From Holosporales bacterium (GTDB taxonomy: Bacteria; Pseudomonadota; Alphaproteobacteria; BNTO01), in the NCBI GenBank assembly GCA_031257795.1, contig JAIRNW010000056.1:1-9574 (forward strand): DNA of 9,574 nucleotides, read 5' to 3'. The notes beneath the pieces were generated by a model. The model saw only the letters and a program-made list of their open reading frames with translations, had not been told where the DNA came from and did no database searches. Below are positions 1 to 6,924 of the stretch, in pieces. The first letter of the stretch is position 1. Every line of letters begins with the position of its first letter. Position numbers and translations under genes: made by a program.

Positions 1-1
1 A

Positions 2-280
2 ATAGAGGAAGTACACAAAGCCTTCGACAGACTCGTGTTCGTAAGTGGAGATGAAAAAATGCGGCTAGAAGCTCAAGCGCGCCAAGACGCCATCAATGAC
101 TACTACAGCGTCACTGCTACGGCTGAGAGAATAGGCGAAGCCAGGGGCGAAGCTAGGGGCGAGGCTAAAGGCAAACAAGAAACTGCGATTGCTATGTTGT
201 CGAAGGGGCTAGACATCGGCATAATTTGCGATTGCACAGGGTTGTCTATCAAAGAGATAAATTCCCCAAGAACCTATTGA
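2..280 (+). CDS. Rpn/PD-(D/E)XK nuclease-family protein, 3' end only
   Basis: The reading frame is already open at base 2 and ends at TGA 278-280, so only the last 92 residues of a longer protein are visible; an internal GTG at 35 is not a credible start. The visible part reads as a helical segment (EEVHKAFDRLVFVSGDEKMR), then a charged stretch ending in three GEA(R/K) repeats, then a tail with KGLDIGIICDCTGLSIKEI. This layout (end of the nuclease domain, Glu/Gly/Lys/Arg-rich linker, then a short helix-turn-helix-like tail of the form A..ML..GLDI..I...TGLS..EI) is what I know from the C-termini of the Rpn recombination-promoting nuclease / PDDEXK_2 'transposase' family. The catalytic PD-(D/E)XK core lies outside the window, so activity cannot be judged. 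These proteins are often multicopy and spread horizontally. Confidence 0.7.
   Translation: MEEVHKAFDRLVFVSGDEKMRLEAQARQDAINDYYSVTATAERIGEARGEARGEAKGKQETAIAMLSKGLDIGIICDCTGLSIKEINSPRTY
134..169 (+). repeat. 12-bp tandem repeat in the nuclease gene
   Basis: Three consecutive 12-bp units (GGCGAAGCCAGG, GGCGAAGCTAGG, GGCGAGGCTAAA) encode GEAR-GEAR-GEAK. The period is a multiple of three, so gain or loss of units keeps the frame. Such EARGEA-type linkers of variable length are typical just before the C-terminal tail of this nuclease family. Confidence 0.8.
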
Positions 281-418
281 TATACATTTCGAACATGAAA
301 ACCAGGATTTTTTCGACTCGTAGACCGCGATTCCACTAGAAAAAATTCCTGAGAGTCAGGGGAGATGAGTATATCGAGCCCTATCACGCAAATTTTTTGC
401 AACTAAGTATTAACACTT

Positions 419-447
419 TTTTCACTTCTCTTTTATAGGCTTATAGT
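419..447 (+). promoter_or_regulatory. weak sigma70-like promoter candidate
   Basis: TTTTCA (419-424), a 17-base spacer, and TATAGT (442-447) make a possible promoter reading toward the secreted-protein gene. If used, the transcript would have a leader of more than 300 bases that contains palindromic elements A and B. It is a pattern match only, in an AT-rich stretch where such matches arise by chance. The rest of 281-477 shows only a small stem (CCTGA/TCAGG, 348-360) not followed by a T-run, and no gene. Confidence 0.2.
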
Positions 448-477
448 GTGGGTTTTACTTTAAAGCGGCAAGCTTTT

Positions 478-618
478 AGAATCCGTTGACATAAGATTTA
501 AATTGATGATTTTTCAGGAGAAACGGAGCGCAGAAGCGGAGCGTACTAAACGTACATGAGTTTCGAACCGGATTCGACGCAGAAAAGACAAATTTAAATC
601 ATTATGTCAACGGGTTCT
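478..618 (-). repeat. palindromic element, copy A (AT-rich arms)
   Basis: This 141-bp element has long terminal inverted arms. The left arm starts AGAATCCGTTGACATAAG at 478 and the right arm ends with its near-perfect complement at 618; the arms pair over about 28 bases with one mismatch and one bulge. The centre carries GTACTAAACGTAC (543-555) and, read on the minus strand, the family core blocks GTCGAATCCGG and GCGCTCCGTTTCTCCTG. The arms are AT-rich and unlike those of the other copies, while the core is clearly the same. It ends 11 bases before copy B. Confidence 0.8.
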
Positions 619-629
619 TAGTAACACAT

Positions 630-751
630 ATACCCAGCCACGAAAGTTTGCTGATTCGTTGCTTCGATGCTCGGCTCGAGCGGTACGTTGAGTACAGCTC
701 TTCGCCTGCGCTTCGAGGCGCCTGCCATCAATTCTTTCAGTGGCTGGGTAT
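630..751 (+). repeat. palindromic element, copy B
   Basis: This 122-bp copy has arms ATACCCAGCCAC (630-641) and GTGGCTGGGTAT (740-751), an exact 12-bp inverted pair that continues inward imperfectly (GAAAG/CTTTC). The core contains GTACGTTGAGTAC (683-695) followed by AGCTCTTCGCCTG, shared with copies C, F and G. Its right end lies only about 15 bases before the Shine-Dalgarno sequence of the downstream secreted-protein gene, so the element forms most of that gene's proximal upstream region. Its arm end creates a TATAGA string (749-754), a possible -10. Confidence 0.85.
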
Positions 752-781
752 AGAGAGCAAAAAAGTGGGGGGGAAGATTGT

Positions 782-3289
782 ATGTTCTTTTTTAAAGCAA
801 AAACACTAGGACGCCGCGCAGCAGCTATTCTGATTTCATCGTTATCTCTCAAATTTTATATCGCGGGAATAACTGTTCAAGCGACAGGAACAACACCAAC
901 TATGGAAAACATCATATGGCTTCTAGGTGGGACAGGCGGCGTTGAGCCAACAGACGTTGCTTCTTCACTGGGTATTTCTTCACTAGCCCAAAAGGAACGG
1001 GATAAATTCACTCGTATTCGCGATATTTTGAGCGAGATAAACATTAATTACAAAGACAAGTTTTCCTCGTACAGAAGAGAGCAGATTTATAAGATTTTGA
1101 ATGAAGATAAGCTCAGTGACTCCGGTCCGGACTATAGTATACGTGAGTTGTTAAAGCAAACGGGAGCACTCGGTTTCGATGGCTCTCCGATCGGCCTCGC
1201 AACAGTGAACAGCCGTCTCAACGAAATTTGTAACCTGCTGATACGGTCTCTCGTTACAGATTCCGTAGGCGAAACAACAGATGTTTCACTTAAAGACGGC
1301 TTCACCATATTTTCCAAATTAAATTATATAAGAAAGGAACTGGAAAACAGCTTGATTGCAGGCGACAGTGAGCTTGACTCGCTCAACGAGCCAATACATG
1401 ATAGACTCGAGGATTTGGAGAACTTATCTTCTTTATTGACGTTTATTAAATGGCAGCTTTTTGGCACGGCGTATATGCTGACCAAAGATGACATTTTCGG
1501 ATGGGACAGAACCGAAAATAACACCATTATGCACCTAAATGGCATAATAGACGAAATATCAGAGATGGATGCAAAACTGAAAACTTTGTCGGGTACCATA
1601 GCTTCCGATGATACGACTTCCGAGACTGACAAATATGCAACACTGCAAAATCATATATACGCTATTTACAATATACTTGTTCCGCACATTAAAGCTAGTG
1701 TTACGGGTTTGTCTGTTGAAGACTTAAACGTCCACGAAGACACAGTTATAAATGTTTTCAAGATAGGGACACAATTAAACGATGTTAAAGCTTTGGTTGG
1801 AAATCTCAACACATCTGCCCTTCCTCTCCATGATTTAAGCGGTATTGCTCGGTCGGCAAATTATTTATTCCCTCTAATAAAGAGTAAAATAAATACAACA
1901 AACCAAACCAATTGGGACAAAATTCTGGTTGGTGGTTTCGCGCAACAAGGCCTAACGCTGATGAACTGCCTGCACAACATCAGGAAAGATTTTTTGGCTG
2001 AGATTACCGCTACTGGCGGAGCGGATGTGACCACTGTAGATCGGGAGCTTTTTGAAAAAAATCCGTGTCTCTGGGCTCTAGAACTCCCATCTTCTGAAGA
2101 CAGACTGCCAGAGAATTTTTCCGTTGCTAACCTGTACAGCTGCATAAAGAGCATTGCAACAGATAGCCTTTCAGCACAGACGGAGCAAGAAGAGAAGAGC
2201 TACTTGGCAAGACTGCTTTCTCCTACTTTTATTCCTCCTCTCACGATTACTGACATACCACAAGCAAATTTTGCAAATTATTATAATTACAGCGAGCTAA
2301 TCACGTTGCTTTTATGTCCAAACACTAACAACGAGAAAAAAGAAAAAATTGAGGTGTTTTCATCTCCGTTAATCAAAGCATTAAAAGAACAATTAGGAGC
2401 AACGACTTTTGAGAGAGTAAAAGACATCCCTTGGTTCACAAAAATAGACACTACTGATGCTGCTAATTACTTTAATTTTCTCAAGCAAATGTTAACAGAG
2501 GGGGCCATTCATATCAGCGCAGAGTTATTTGATAGGATGCAAGCCAAAGTAAGTGACGGCCCTAAGGAGGTTTACGATGAGTTCTTTAATGATGCTAAAA
2601 CTTACCTCGGTAGTGTTGAGAGTGCCATTCCCGACACAACCGAATTCTCTCAACTGAAAGGCGAATTACAAGTTATATCAACAAGCTTCCCAGACTGCGG
2701 TCTGATCAACATAAGTAATGTCATTGATAAGTGTAAGGAATTGGAGACGTACATCTCGCAATACAACAGCACAACACCGGCCCTATCGGTCCTCCAAAGG
2801 GCGCTGCTCCTAGGAACGCCTCAAGATCACCCCGCAGATATCACAATTTGGGGTGCCTATAACGGCATACTATACGAAAACGGGGCGCAGATACTTATCA
2901 ACCACGTGGGGTCGTACAGTGATCCGGGGTATGCCTCGTACGGAACGCTGTATTCAATACTTAGGCAAGTGGAAAACGAGCTCGATAGCTATAAAACCGC
3001 CGATTGGTACAGTGGGATTACGACAATACGGCAAAATCTCGGCAAATTGGTTGGGGCGATTGGGTATAAGTATAAGAGTTTGAATGACAACTATACGAAT
3101 ACACTAGACAAAATTTACACAGGCACAGATTCCATTAAAGTGAAGCTGAATACCCTCCTTACACAGGCGTCCACACCTGTAAATCAATCTGATCTGGAGA
3201 CTGCTATAAAAGCCGTTAATTCGCGTATAGTTAGAACAGATGGAGTGGATGGATTGGTGGAGGAGATCTTGGCTTTGTCGCAGCCTTGA
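782..3289 (+). CDS. large probably secreted helical protein, unknown family
   Basis: The product is 835 residues (about 92 kDa). I chose ATG 782 over the upstream in-frame GTG 740: 782 has a G-rich Shine-Dalgarno run (767-776) at suitable spacing and gives a clean N-terminus, whereas 740 lies in the arm of element B. Residues 1-34 look like a Sec signal peptide: basic region (K5, K7, R11, R12), hydrophobic stretch about 13-31, and VQA at 32-34 as a likely signal peptidase I site. The mature part is rich in predicted amphipathic helices (for example SRLNEICNLLIRSL and KLNYIRKELENSLIAG) with short Asp/Ser/Thr/Asn-rich loops and about seven scattered cysteines. I see no catalytic motif, no clear internal repeat and no later membrane segment. 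It is convergent with bioY, 57 bases away. The base composition looks richer in A+T than recA by eye. I do not recognise the family; a surface or host-directed protein is possible but is inference only. Confidence 0.8.
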   Translation: MFFFKAKTLGRRAAAILISSLSLKFYIAGITVQATGTTPTMENIIWLLGGTGGVEPTDVASSLGISSLAQKERDKFTRIRDILSEININYKDKFSSYRREQIYKILNEDKLSDSGPDYSIRELLKQTGALGFDGSPIGLATVNSRLNEICNLLIRSLVTDSVGETTDVSLKDGFTIFSKLNYIRKELENSLIAGDSELDSLNEPIHDRLEDLENLSSLLTFIKWQLFGTAYMLTKDDIFGWDRTENNTIMHLNGIIDEISEMDAKLKTLSGTIASDDTTSETDKYATLQNHIYAIYNILVPHIKASVTGLSVEDLNVHEDTVINVFKIGTQLNDVKALVGNLNTSALPLHDLSGIARSANYLFPLIKSKINTTNQTNWDKILVGGFAQQGLTLMNCLHNIRKDFLAEITATGGADVTTVDRELFEKNPCLWALELPSSEDRLPENFSVANLYSCIKSIATDSLSAQTEQEEKSYLARLLSPTFIPPLTITDIPQANFANYYNYSELITLLLCPNTNNEKKEKIEVFSSPLIKALKEQLGATTFERVKDIPWFTKIDTTDAANYFNFLKQMLTEGAIHISAELFDRMQAKVSDGPKEVYDEFFNDAKTYLGSVESAIPDTTEFSQLKGELQVISTSFPDCGLINISNVIDKCKELETYISQYNSTTPALSVLQRALLLGTPQDHPADITIWGAYNGILYENGAQILINHVGSYSDPGYASYGTLYSILRQVENELDSYKTADWYSGITTIRQNLGKLVGAIGYKYKSLNDNYTNTLDKIYTGTDSIKVKLNTLLTQASTPVNQSDLETAIKAVNSRIVRTDGVDGLVEEILALSQP

Positions 3290-3346
3290 CCTCATCGGAG
3301 GGAAACTAACCAATCTCCGTAAAAGCCGGACAATCGGAGGATATAA

Positions 3347-3880
3347 TCAACTCTTCTTGCCGCGGGGGGAGGACATCAGCAACGCAAACAACGTTAGCTT
3401 CAGGAAATCCCCAATAATGAAAGGCATGATTCCGACTGTAAACGCCTTGTAGTATCCGACAAAGTGAGTTAACTGCAAATAGCCAGCGAGCAATGAAACC
3501 AGCTCACCAGCAAGACCAGCGAGAAAAACCGAAAAGAACGTCCTTTTCTTCAGCCTTTCGAACAAGGCCCCCGTCAAGTACGCCGCAAAAACGAACCCAA
3601 TCAAATAGCCGCCAGTTGGTCCGAAAATAACATGTAATCCCGACGAAAACTTCGCAAACACCGGCGCTCCAGCCATTCCCTCAGCTAAATACAGCAACAC
3701 CGCAAAAGCCCCATACCGCGCTCCTAAAAGAGCCCCCACCAGGAAAACACCGAGAGTCTGCAGCGTTATTGGAACTGGAATCAAAGGAATGCAAATCTGG
3801 GCACTAATGGCGATAACGCCAGAGCCGACGAAACATCCAAGTAATTTCAGCAATTTACTGCTCTGAGCATGTAACAACAT
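3347..3880 (-). CDS. bioY: BioY biotin transporter (ECF S component)
   Basis: The product is 177 residues, a typical BioY length, and should be an inner-membrane protein with about six helices that binds and imports biotin. Family signatures are visible in order: VPITLQTLG at 36-44 followed by FLVGALLGARYG; LAEGMAGAPVF at 65-75; GPTGGYLIGF at 87-96; and MPFIIGDFLKL at 152-162. The start ATG (3878-3880) is preceded by a perfect GGAGG (complement of 3890-3894) nine bases away. No genes for the ECF energising module (two ATPases and EcfT) or for biotin synthesis are in the window; some BioY proteins are known to work alone or to share an ECF module encoded elsewhere. Palindromic element C begins about 14 bases upstream of the ribosome binding site. 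The gene fits a host-dependent bacterium that scavenges biotin. Confidence 0.93.
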   Translation of the reverse strand: MLLHAQSSKLLKLLGCFVGSGVIAISAQICIPLIPVPITLQTLGVFLVGALLGARYGAFAVLLYLAEGMAGAPVFAKFSSGLHVIFGPTGGYLIGFVFAAYLTGALFERLKKRTFFSVFLAGLAGELVSLLAGYLQLTHFVGYYKAFTVGIMPFIIGDFLKLTLFALLMSSPRGKKS

Positions 3881-3907
3881 TTTAAAAATCCTCCATAAAA
3901 AATATAT

Positions 3908-4025
3908 CCCCAGTCATCGAAAGAATCGTGGGCAGGCGACACGCAGCACAGGCGAAGAGCTGTACTCAACGTACTGTTCAAGCCGAGCATCGAAGCAACG
4001 AACCCGCAAACTTTCGATGACTTGG
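3908..4025 (-). repeat. palindromic element, copy C
   Basis: This 118-bp copy lies between the divergent bioY and recA genes. The left arm CCCCAGTCATCGAAAG (3908-3923) pairs with CTTTCGATGACTTGG (4011-4025). The central palindrome is GTACTCAACGTAC (3962-3974). Read on the minus strand it is very close to copies B and F across the core (GATGCTCGGCTTGAACAGT, then AGCTCTTCGCCTGTGCTG). The bioY-proximal arm end generates GGGGATATATT on the minus strand, a possible -10 for bioY. Confidence 0.85.
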
Positions 4026-4247
4026 CATAGCTGGATTGGTGCTCCAACAATCTGGTATAGGTAATGCGCACAGAAATGTCAAGTCACCCATAACACAAAA
4101 GTGTACAGGTTAGTCGAGTCGGCACCACAGACAAAACCTCCATTGGCAGAAAATCAGAAGCTTCGGCACAAAACACATTTGCACCTATCCACGCCTGCGC
4201 CCCGAGACTCCCGCCAAAATCCTTCGTATTAGGGCTTGCTAATTTAC

Positions 4248-4277
4248 TTGGAAATAGTTACACTTAAGCGTTATAAG
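4248..4277 (+). promoter_or_regulatory. probable recA promoter
   Basis: TTGGAA (4248-4253) and TATAAG (4272-4277) are separated by 18 bases and lie 22 bases before the recA ATG. The recA ribosome binding site is weak (GTGGA, 4288-4292 region). I found no GTTC-N7-GTTC or GAAC-N7-GAAC pair, the known alphaproteobacterial LexA operator form, between element C and the start codon. The stretch 4026-4247 shows no gene and no other clear signal. Confidence 0.4.
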
Positions 4278-4299
4278 GCGATTACAGTGGATTAAAAAT

Positions 4300-5499
4300 A
4301 TGCTTCAATCTCAGGATAAGAAAAAGACGCTAGAGGCCGCGATTTCTCAAATAGAAAAAGCGTTTGGTCGCGGTTCCGTGATGCGTTTGGGGCAGCAGAC
4401 CGGCCTAGACATTGAAGTGATATCCACTGGTTGTTTGGGGTTAGACCTGGCGCTTGGCATAGGAGGGTTCCCCAAAGGACGCATCATCGAGATATACGGT
4501 CCGGAATCCTCAGGAAAAACGACTTTAGCCCTGCAGACAATCGCAGAAGCGCAAAAGCTTGGCGGAGTTGGGGCCTTCATCGATGCAGAGCACGCCCTCG
4601 ACCCAAGCTACGCTAAAAAACTAGGCATAAACGTTGATGATTTGTTCGTATCACAGCCAGACTGCGGTGAGCAGGCCCTCGAAATAGCGGAAACGCTGGT
4701 TCGTAGCGGGGCAATTGATGTTTTGGTGATCGATAGCGTCGCCGCCCTTGTTCCGAAGGCGGAGCTGGAGGGGGATATGGGCGACTCGCACATGGGCCTT
4801 CACGCGCGCTTAATGAGCCAGGCGCTCAGGAAACTGACAGGAACCGTGTCTAAAACGGGCTGCATCGTGATCTTCATCAATCAGATTCGCCAAAAAATCG
4901 GAGTGATCTTCGGGAATCCAGAAACAACTACAGGTGGTAATGCCCTCAAGTTTTATACCTCAGTGAGGCTTGATATCCGCCGCACTGGCCAGATAAAGGA
5001 CAAGGACGCGCTGATTGGGAATCAAACGAAGATCAAGGTCGTGAAGAATAAGATGGCCCCTCCTTTCAAGATGATTGACGTGGACATTATGTATGGAGAG
5101 GGGATTTCCAAGACAAGTGAGCTGATTGATTTAGGTGTGTGCGCGGGACTGGTTGAGAAAACTGGCTCATGGTTCTCGCTTAATGGCGAAAAGATGGGGC
5201 AAGGCAAGGAAAACGCAAAAACATTTTTGAAGAACAACCCAGACAAAGCGAAGGCGCTGGAGGCCAGCATACGTGAGCACGCGGGATTGTTGTCTGAGAA
5301 CATGCTGATCGGTGGAGGAGCAGCTGGAGAAGGCGAGCAAGGGGAAAAAGACGAGGCAGAGCTCGCAGCGTCTGGGGACGCGGCAGCAGGTGAAGCAGCG
5401 GTCGAGGCAGGTGCTGATGCTGGAACAGAGGCCAACAGTCCCGAGACGGAAGGCACGAGCGACGAGGCCGTTCCGCAAGAGGAACCGACAGAATCTTAA
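4300..5499 (+). CDS. recA: recombinase RecA with extended acidic tail
   Basis: The product is 399 residues. RecA forms ATP-dependent filaments on single-stranded DNA and drives strand exchange in recombinational repair; in most bacteria it also triggers LexA self-cleavage. Visible motifs: Walker A GPESSGKTT at 67-75; DAEHALDP with the catalytic Glu97; Walker B VLVIDS at 141-146; and the DNA-binding L2 loop with NQIRQKIG (194-201) and FGNPETTTGGNALKF (204-218). The core ends near residue 335. It is followed by about 59 residues rich in Ala, Gly, Glu and Asp (18 acidic, one basic). Usual RecA length is about 340-360 with a short acidic tail, so this tail is unusually long; acidic C-termini are known to restrain RecA filament formation. 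The ATG at 4300 gives the expected N-terminus. It is convergent with popZ. Confidence 0.98.
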   Translation: MLQSQDKKKTLEAAISQIEKAFGRGSVMRLGQQTGLDIEVISTGCLGLDLALGIGGFPKGRIIEIYGPESSGKTTLALQTIAEAQKLGGVGAFIDAEHALDPSYAKKLGINVDDLFVSQPDCGEQALEIAETLVRSGAIDVLVIDSVAALVPKAELEGDMGDSHMGLHARLMSQALRKLTGTVSKTGCIVIFINQIRQKIGVIFGNPETTTGGNALKFYTSVRLDIRRTGQIKDKDALIGNQTKIKVVKNKMAPPFKMIDVDIMYGEGISKTSELIDLGVCAGLVEKTGSWFSLNGEKMGQGKENAKTFLKNNPDKAKALEASIREHAGLLSENMLIGGGAAGEGEQGEKDEAELAASGDAAAGEAAVEAGADAGTEANSPETEGTSDEAVPQEEPTES

Positions 5500-5511
5500 C
5501 GCTCCGCTGTT

Positions 5512-5570
5512 GTTTAAGCTTCCACAAGAGTTTGCGGGTTAGCCAGGTGGCGTCCAAAAACTCTTTAAAC
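5512..5570 (+). repeat. short palindrome, likely core-deleted element remnant I
   Basis: Between recA and popZ, GTTTAA (5512-5517) pairs with TTAAAC (5565-5570), and AAGAGTTT (5526-5533) pairs with AAACTCTT (5558-5565). The segment GAGTTTGCGGGTTAG (5528-5542) matches the left arm of copies F and G (AAAGTTTGCGGGTTAG), but the GTAC core is absent. It overlaps the last codons of popZ. A hairpin here would lie at the 3' ends of both convergent transcripts, but no T-run typical of an intrinsic terminator follows. Confidence 0.45.
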
Positions 5571-6704
5571 CATTAGACGGCTGATAAGCTTCTTCAGTTC
5601 CTTTTCAACTTTATCTTCGACGATCTTTTTAAGATTGGCGTTAAGCCAAGCGTTCACGCCGTTCTTTATCTCTGTTCTGATAAAGCTATCAAATGATGAA
5701 GCCTCTGCTTCCTGAGTTTGATTTTCTCCGGCAAGCTGTGTTAAGCGCCCAATGCTCGTGATGAAATTTTGTAAAACTCCGAAAGCAGCGCCGTTCGCCG
5801 AATCACAAGAAGAATCGGTAGATTTGTCGCGTGAGAGCCGAGCTGCCCTGGGGGCACCGCCTAAATCCAGTGCCGGTGAGGAATGGGGCGAATCGATGCG
5901 CGCGCTTTGTTGCTCTTCTGTGTCTGCATCAACCATTTGCGGATGTGTGTTTAGTTCCTGATGCAAGGTCTGTGTTCGCTCGTTTGGCTGTGCCTCCATA
6001 TCATTCAGCTTACCGCCGACTGGAAAATGAATCAACGACGCCCCGAACTCTTCTTGTGACTCGGGATTCTCCTCGTTGTCAAGCGCTGTCTCTTCTCGTT
6101 TTGCCGCAATTCGTTCCGCCGCCAGATTCATAAAACTCGGCAACGACGGAAGTCCGTCCTTATTGTCAACAACACCGCTGCTCAGCCCATCGCCATCCTT
6201 CGGAATGAACGTGTCCTGCACGTCCTCGCCGCCTGGCAAACGCTTCCCGAGGGACTCATAATCTTTAGACAAAACCGGGAATTTTTCGTGTATAAAGGCC
6301 GCATTTAGGCCGCCGCTATGCGCATGGCCATTAACGGAAGCCGGAAGCTCCTCCAAATCTATTAACGGAGTTAGATGAACAGCCTCATCCGTTTGATATA
6401 GCCAATCACAAGTGAACTGTGGGGTCGTCGATCCGGTGCTCGCCTTAAGCGGTACGTTTAAGTACGGCTCGGCGGCTGCGCTCCGTGTCTCCTGCCCACA
6501 ATTCACTTGTGGTTGGCTATGGGCGGGCTCATGTTGCGCGAGATGACCAAAATCGCCCGAAGAAGACGCAATCGTGGCGTCAGGTTTTAGCCCCGAAGGC
6601 GGCACTGTTCCTCTGCTATTAGCCAGTGGAGCATTGCTTTCAGCGTATCTTTTTATAGATTCTAGTACTTCATCAATACTAAGAATTCCAGCATCATCAG
6701 TCAT
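5565..6704 (-). CDS. popZ: PopZ / DUF2497 polar organising protein
   Basis: The product is 379 residues. PopZ self-assembles at the cell pole in alphaproteobacteria, anchors the chromosome origin through ParB and recruits polar factors. Both conserved ends are present: an N-terminal helix ILSIDEVLESIKRYAES (7-23), matching the SMEEILASIRRII-type motif, and a C-terminal assembly region at about 336-379 (IKNGVNAWLNANLKKIVEDK, then VEKELKKLISRL), matching the W(L)..NLP.LVE..V..EIE pattern. The long middle is acidic, Pro/Ser-rich and looks disordered, as in the family. Residues about 62-103 are encoded by palindromic element D and have an unrelated composition (three Trp/Cys-containing stretches, CGQETRS). 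The start ATG (6702-6704) has no strong ribosome binding site. The gene is larger than the roughly 180 residues of Caulobacter PopZ, mostly through the linker. Confidence 0.85.
   Translation of the reverse strand: MTDDAGILSIDEVLESIKRYAESNAPLANSRGTVPPSGLKPDATIASSSGDFGHLAQHEPAHSQPQVNCGQETRSAAAEPYLNVPLKASTGSTTPQFTCDWLYQTDEAVHLTPLIDLEELPASVNGHAHSGGLNAAFIHEKFPVLSKDYESLGKRLPGGEDVQDTFIPKDGDGLSSGVVDNKDGLPSLPSFMNLAAERIAAKREETALDNEENPESQEEFGASLIHFPVGGKLNDMEAQPNERTQTLHQELNTHPQMVDADTEEQQSARIDSPHSSPALDLGGAPRAARLSRDKSTDSSCDSANGAAFGVLQNFITSIGRLTQLAGENQTQEAEASSFDSFIRTEIKNGVNAWLNANLKKIVEDKVEKELKKLISRLMV
6398..6520 (+). repeat. palindromic element, copy D, in frame inside popZ
   Basis: The element is 123 bp, exactly 41 codons, so it leaves the popZ frame intact. 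The arms ATAGCCAATCACAAGTGAAC (from 6398) and the complement ending at 6520 pair at about 23 of 25 positions. The core has GTACGTTTAAGTAC (6452-6465), GTCGATCCGG upstream and GCGCTCCGTGTCTCCTGCCC downstream, as in the intergenic copies. It contributes popZ residues about 62-103. The peptide CGQETRS is also encoded by the same frame of intergenic copy F, which supports insertion of a mobile element rather than chance palindromy. Confidence 0.88.
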
Positions 6705-6723
6705 AAAATATTCGCGATACTAT

Positions 6724-6748
6724 ACCAACCCACAAAAAGTTTGCTGAG
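6724..6748 (+). repeat. possible arm fragment J
   Basis: CCAACCCACAAAAAGTTTGC (6724-6743) followed by TGAGGCG resembles the left arm of copy B (CCCAGCCACGAAAGTTTGCTGATTCG). No GTAC core or right arm follows before copy E starts. It could be a decayed or interrupted element. Confidence 0.3.
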
Positions 6749-6806
6749 GCGTCAAAGAGTTTGTCCAACGAAACTGCACCTTTGTTGTGAGGCTGTCTCG
6801 ACGAAT

Positions 6807-6922
6807 ATACCCAGTTAAAAGACTTGAGATCAGGAGACACGGATCGCAGGCGAAGAGCTGCGTACACGTACTGCTCCTGCGAACCGGATCGACGCCCCCA
6901 CAGTTCACTTATGTTTGGCTAT
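6807..6922 (-). repeat. palindromic element, copy E (mixed arms)
   Basis: This 116-bp copy lies between the transporter stop codon (three bases away) and popZ. The central palindrome is a shortened GTACACGTAC (6862-6871). On the minus strand it reads ATAGCCAAACATAAGTGAAC like the arm of copy D, then GGCGTCGATCCGG, the core, GATCCGTGTCTCCTG, and ends TTTTAACTGGGTAT like the arm of copies F and B. The two arms therefore belong to different types and pair poorly. Confidence 0.8.
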
Positions 6923-6924
6923 CA

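Noticed and set aside
740..781. GTG 740 as the start of the large secreted protein
   Set aside because: It lies in the arm of element B with no ribosome binding site, while ATG 782 follows a G-rich Shine-Dalgarno run and begins a signal peptide.
607..852. Open frame on the minus strand across element B
   Set aside because: It is produced by the repeat and the start of the gene on the other strand, with no ribosome binding site and no resemblance to a protein family.
3290..3346. Terminator between the secreted-protein gene and bioY
   Set aside because: Only a weak 5-bp CGGAG/CTCCG pairing is visible, with no T-run.
5022..5456. Long Ala/Ser/Pro-rich minus-strand frames opposite recA
   Set aside because: They are shadows of the GC-rich acidic-tail region of recA, whose own frame is certain.
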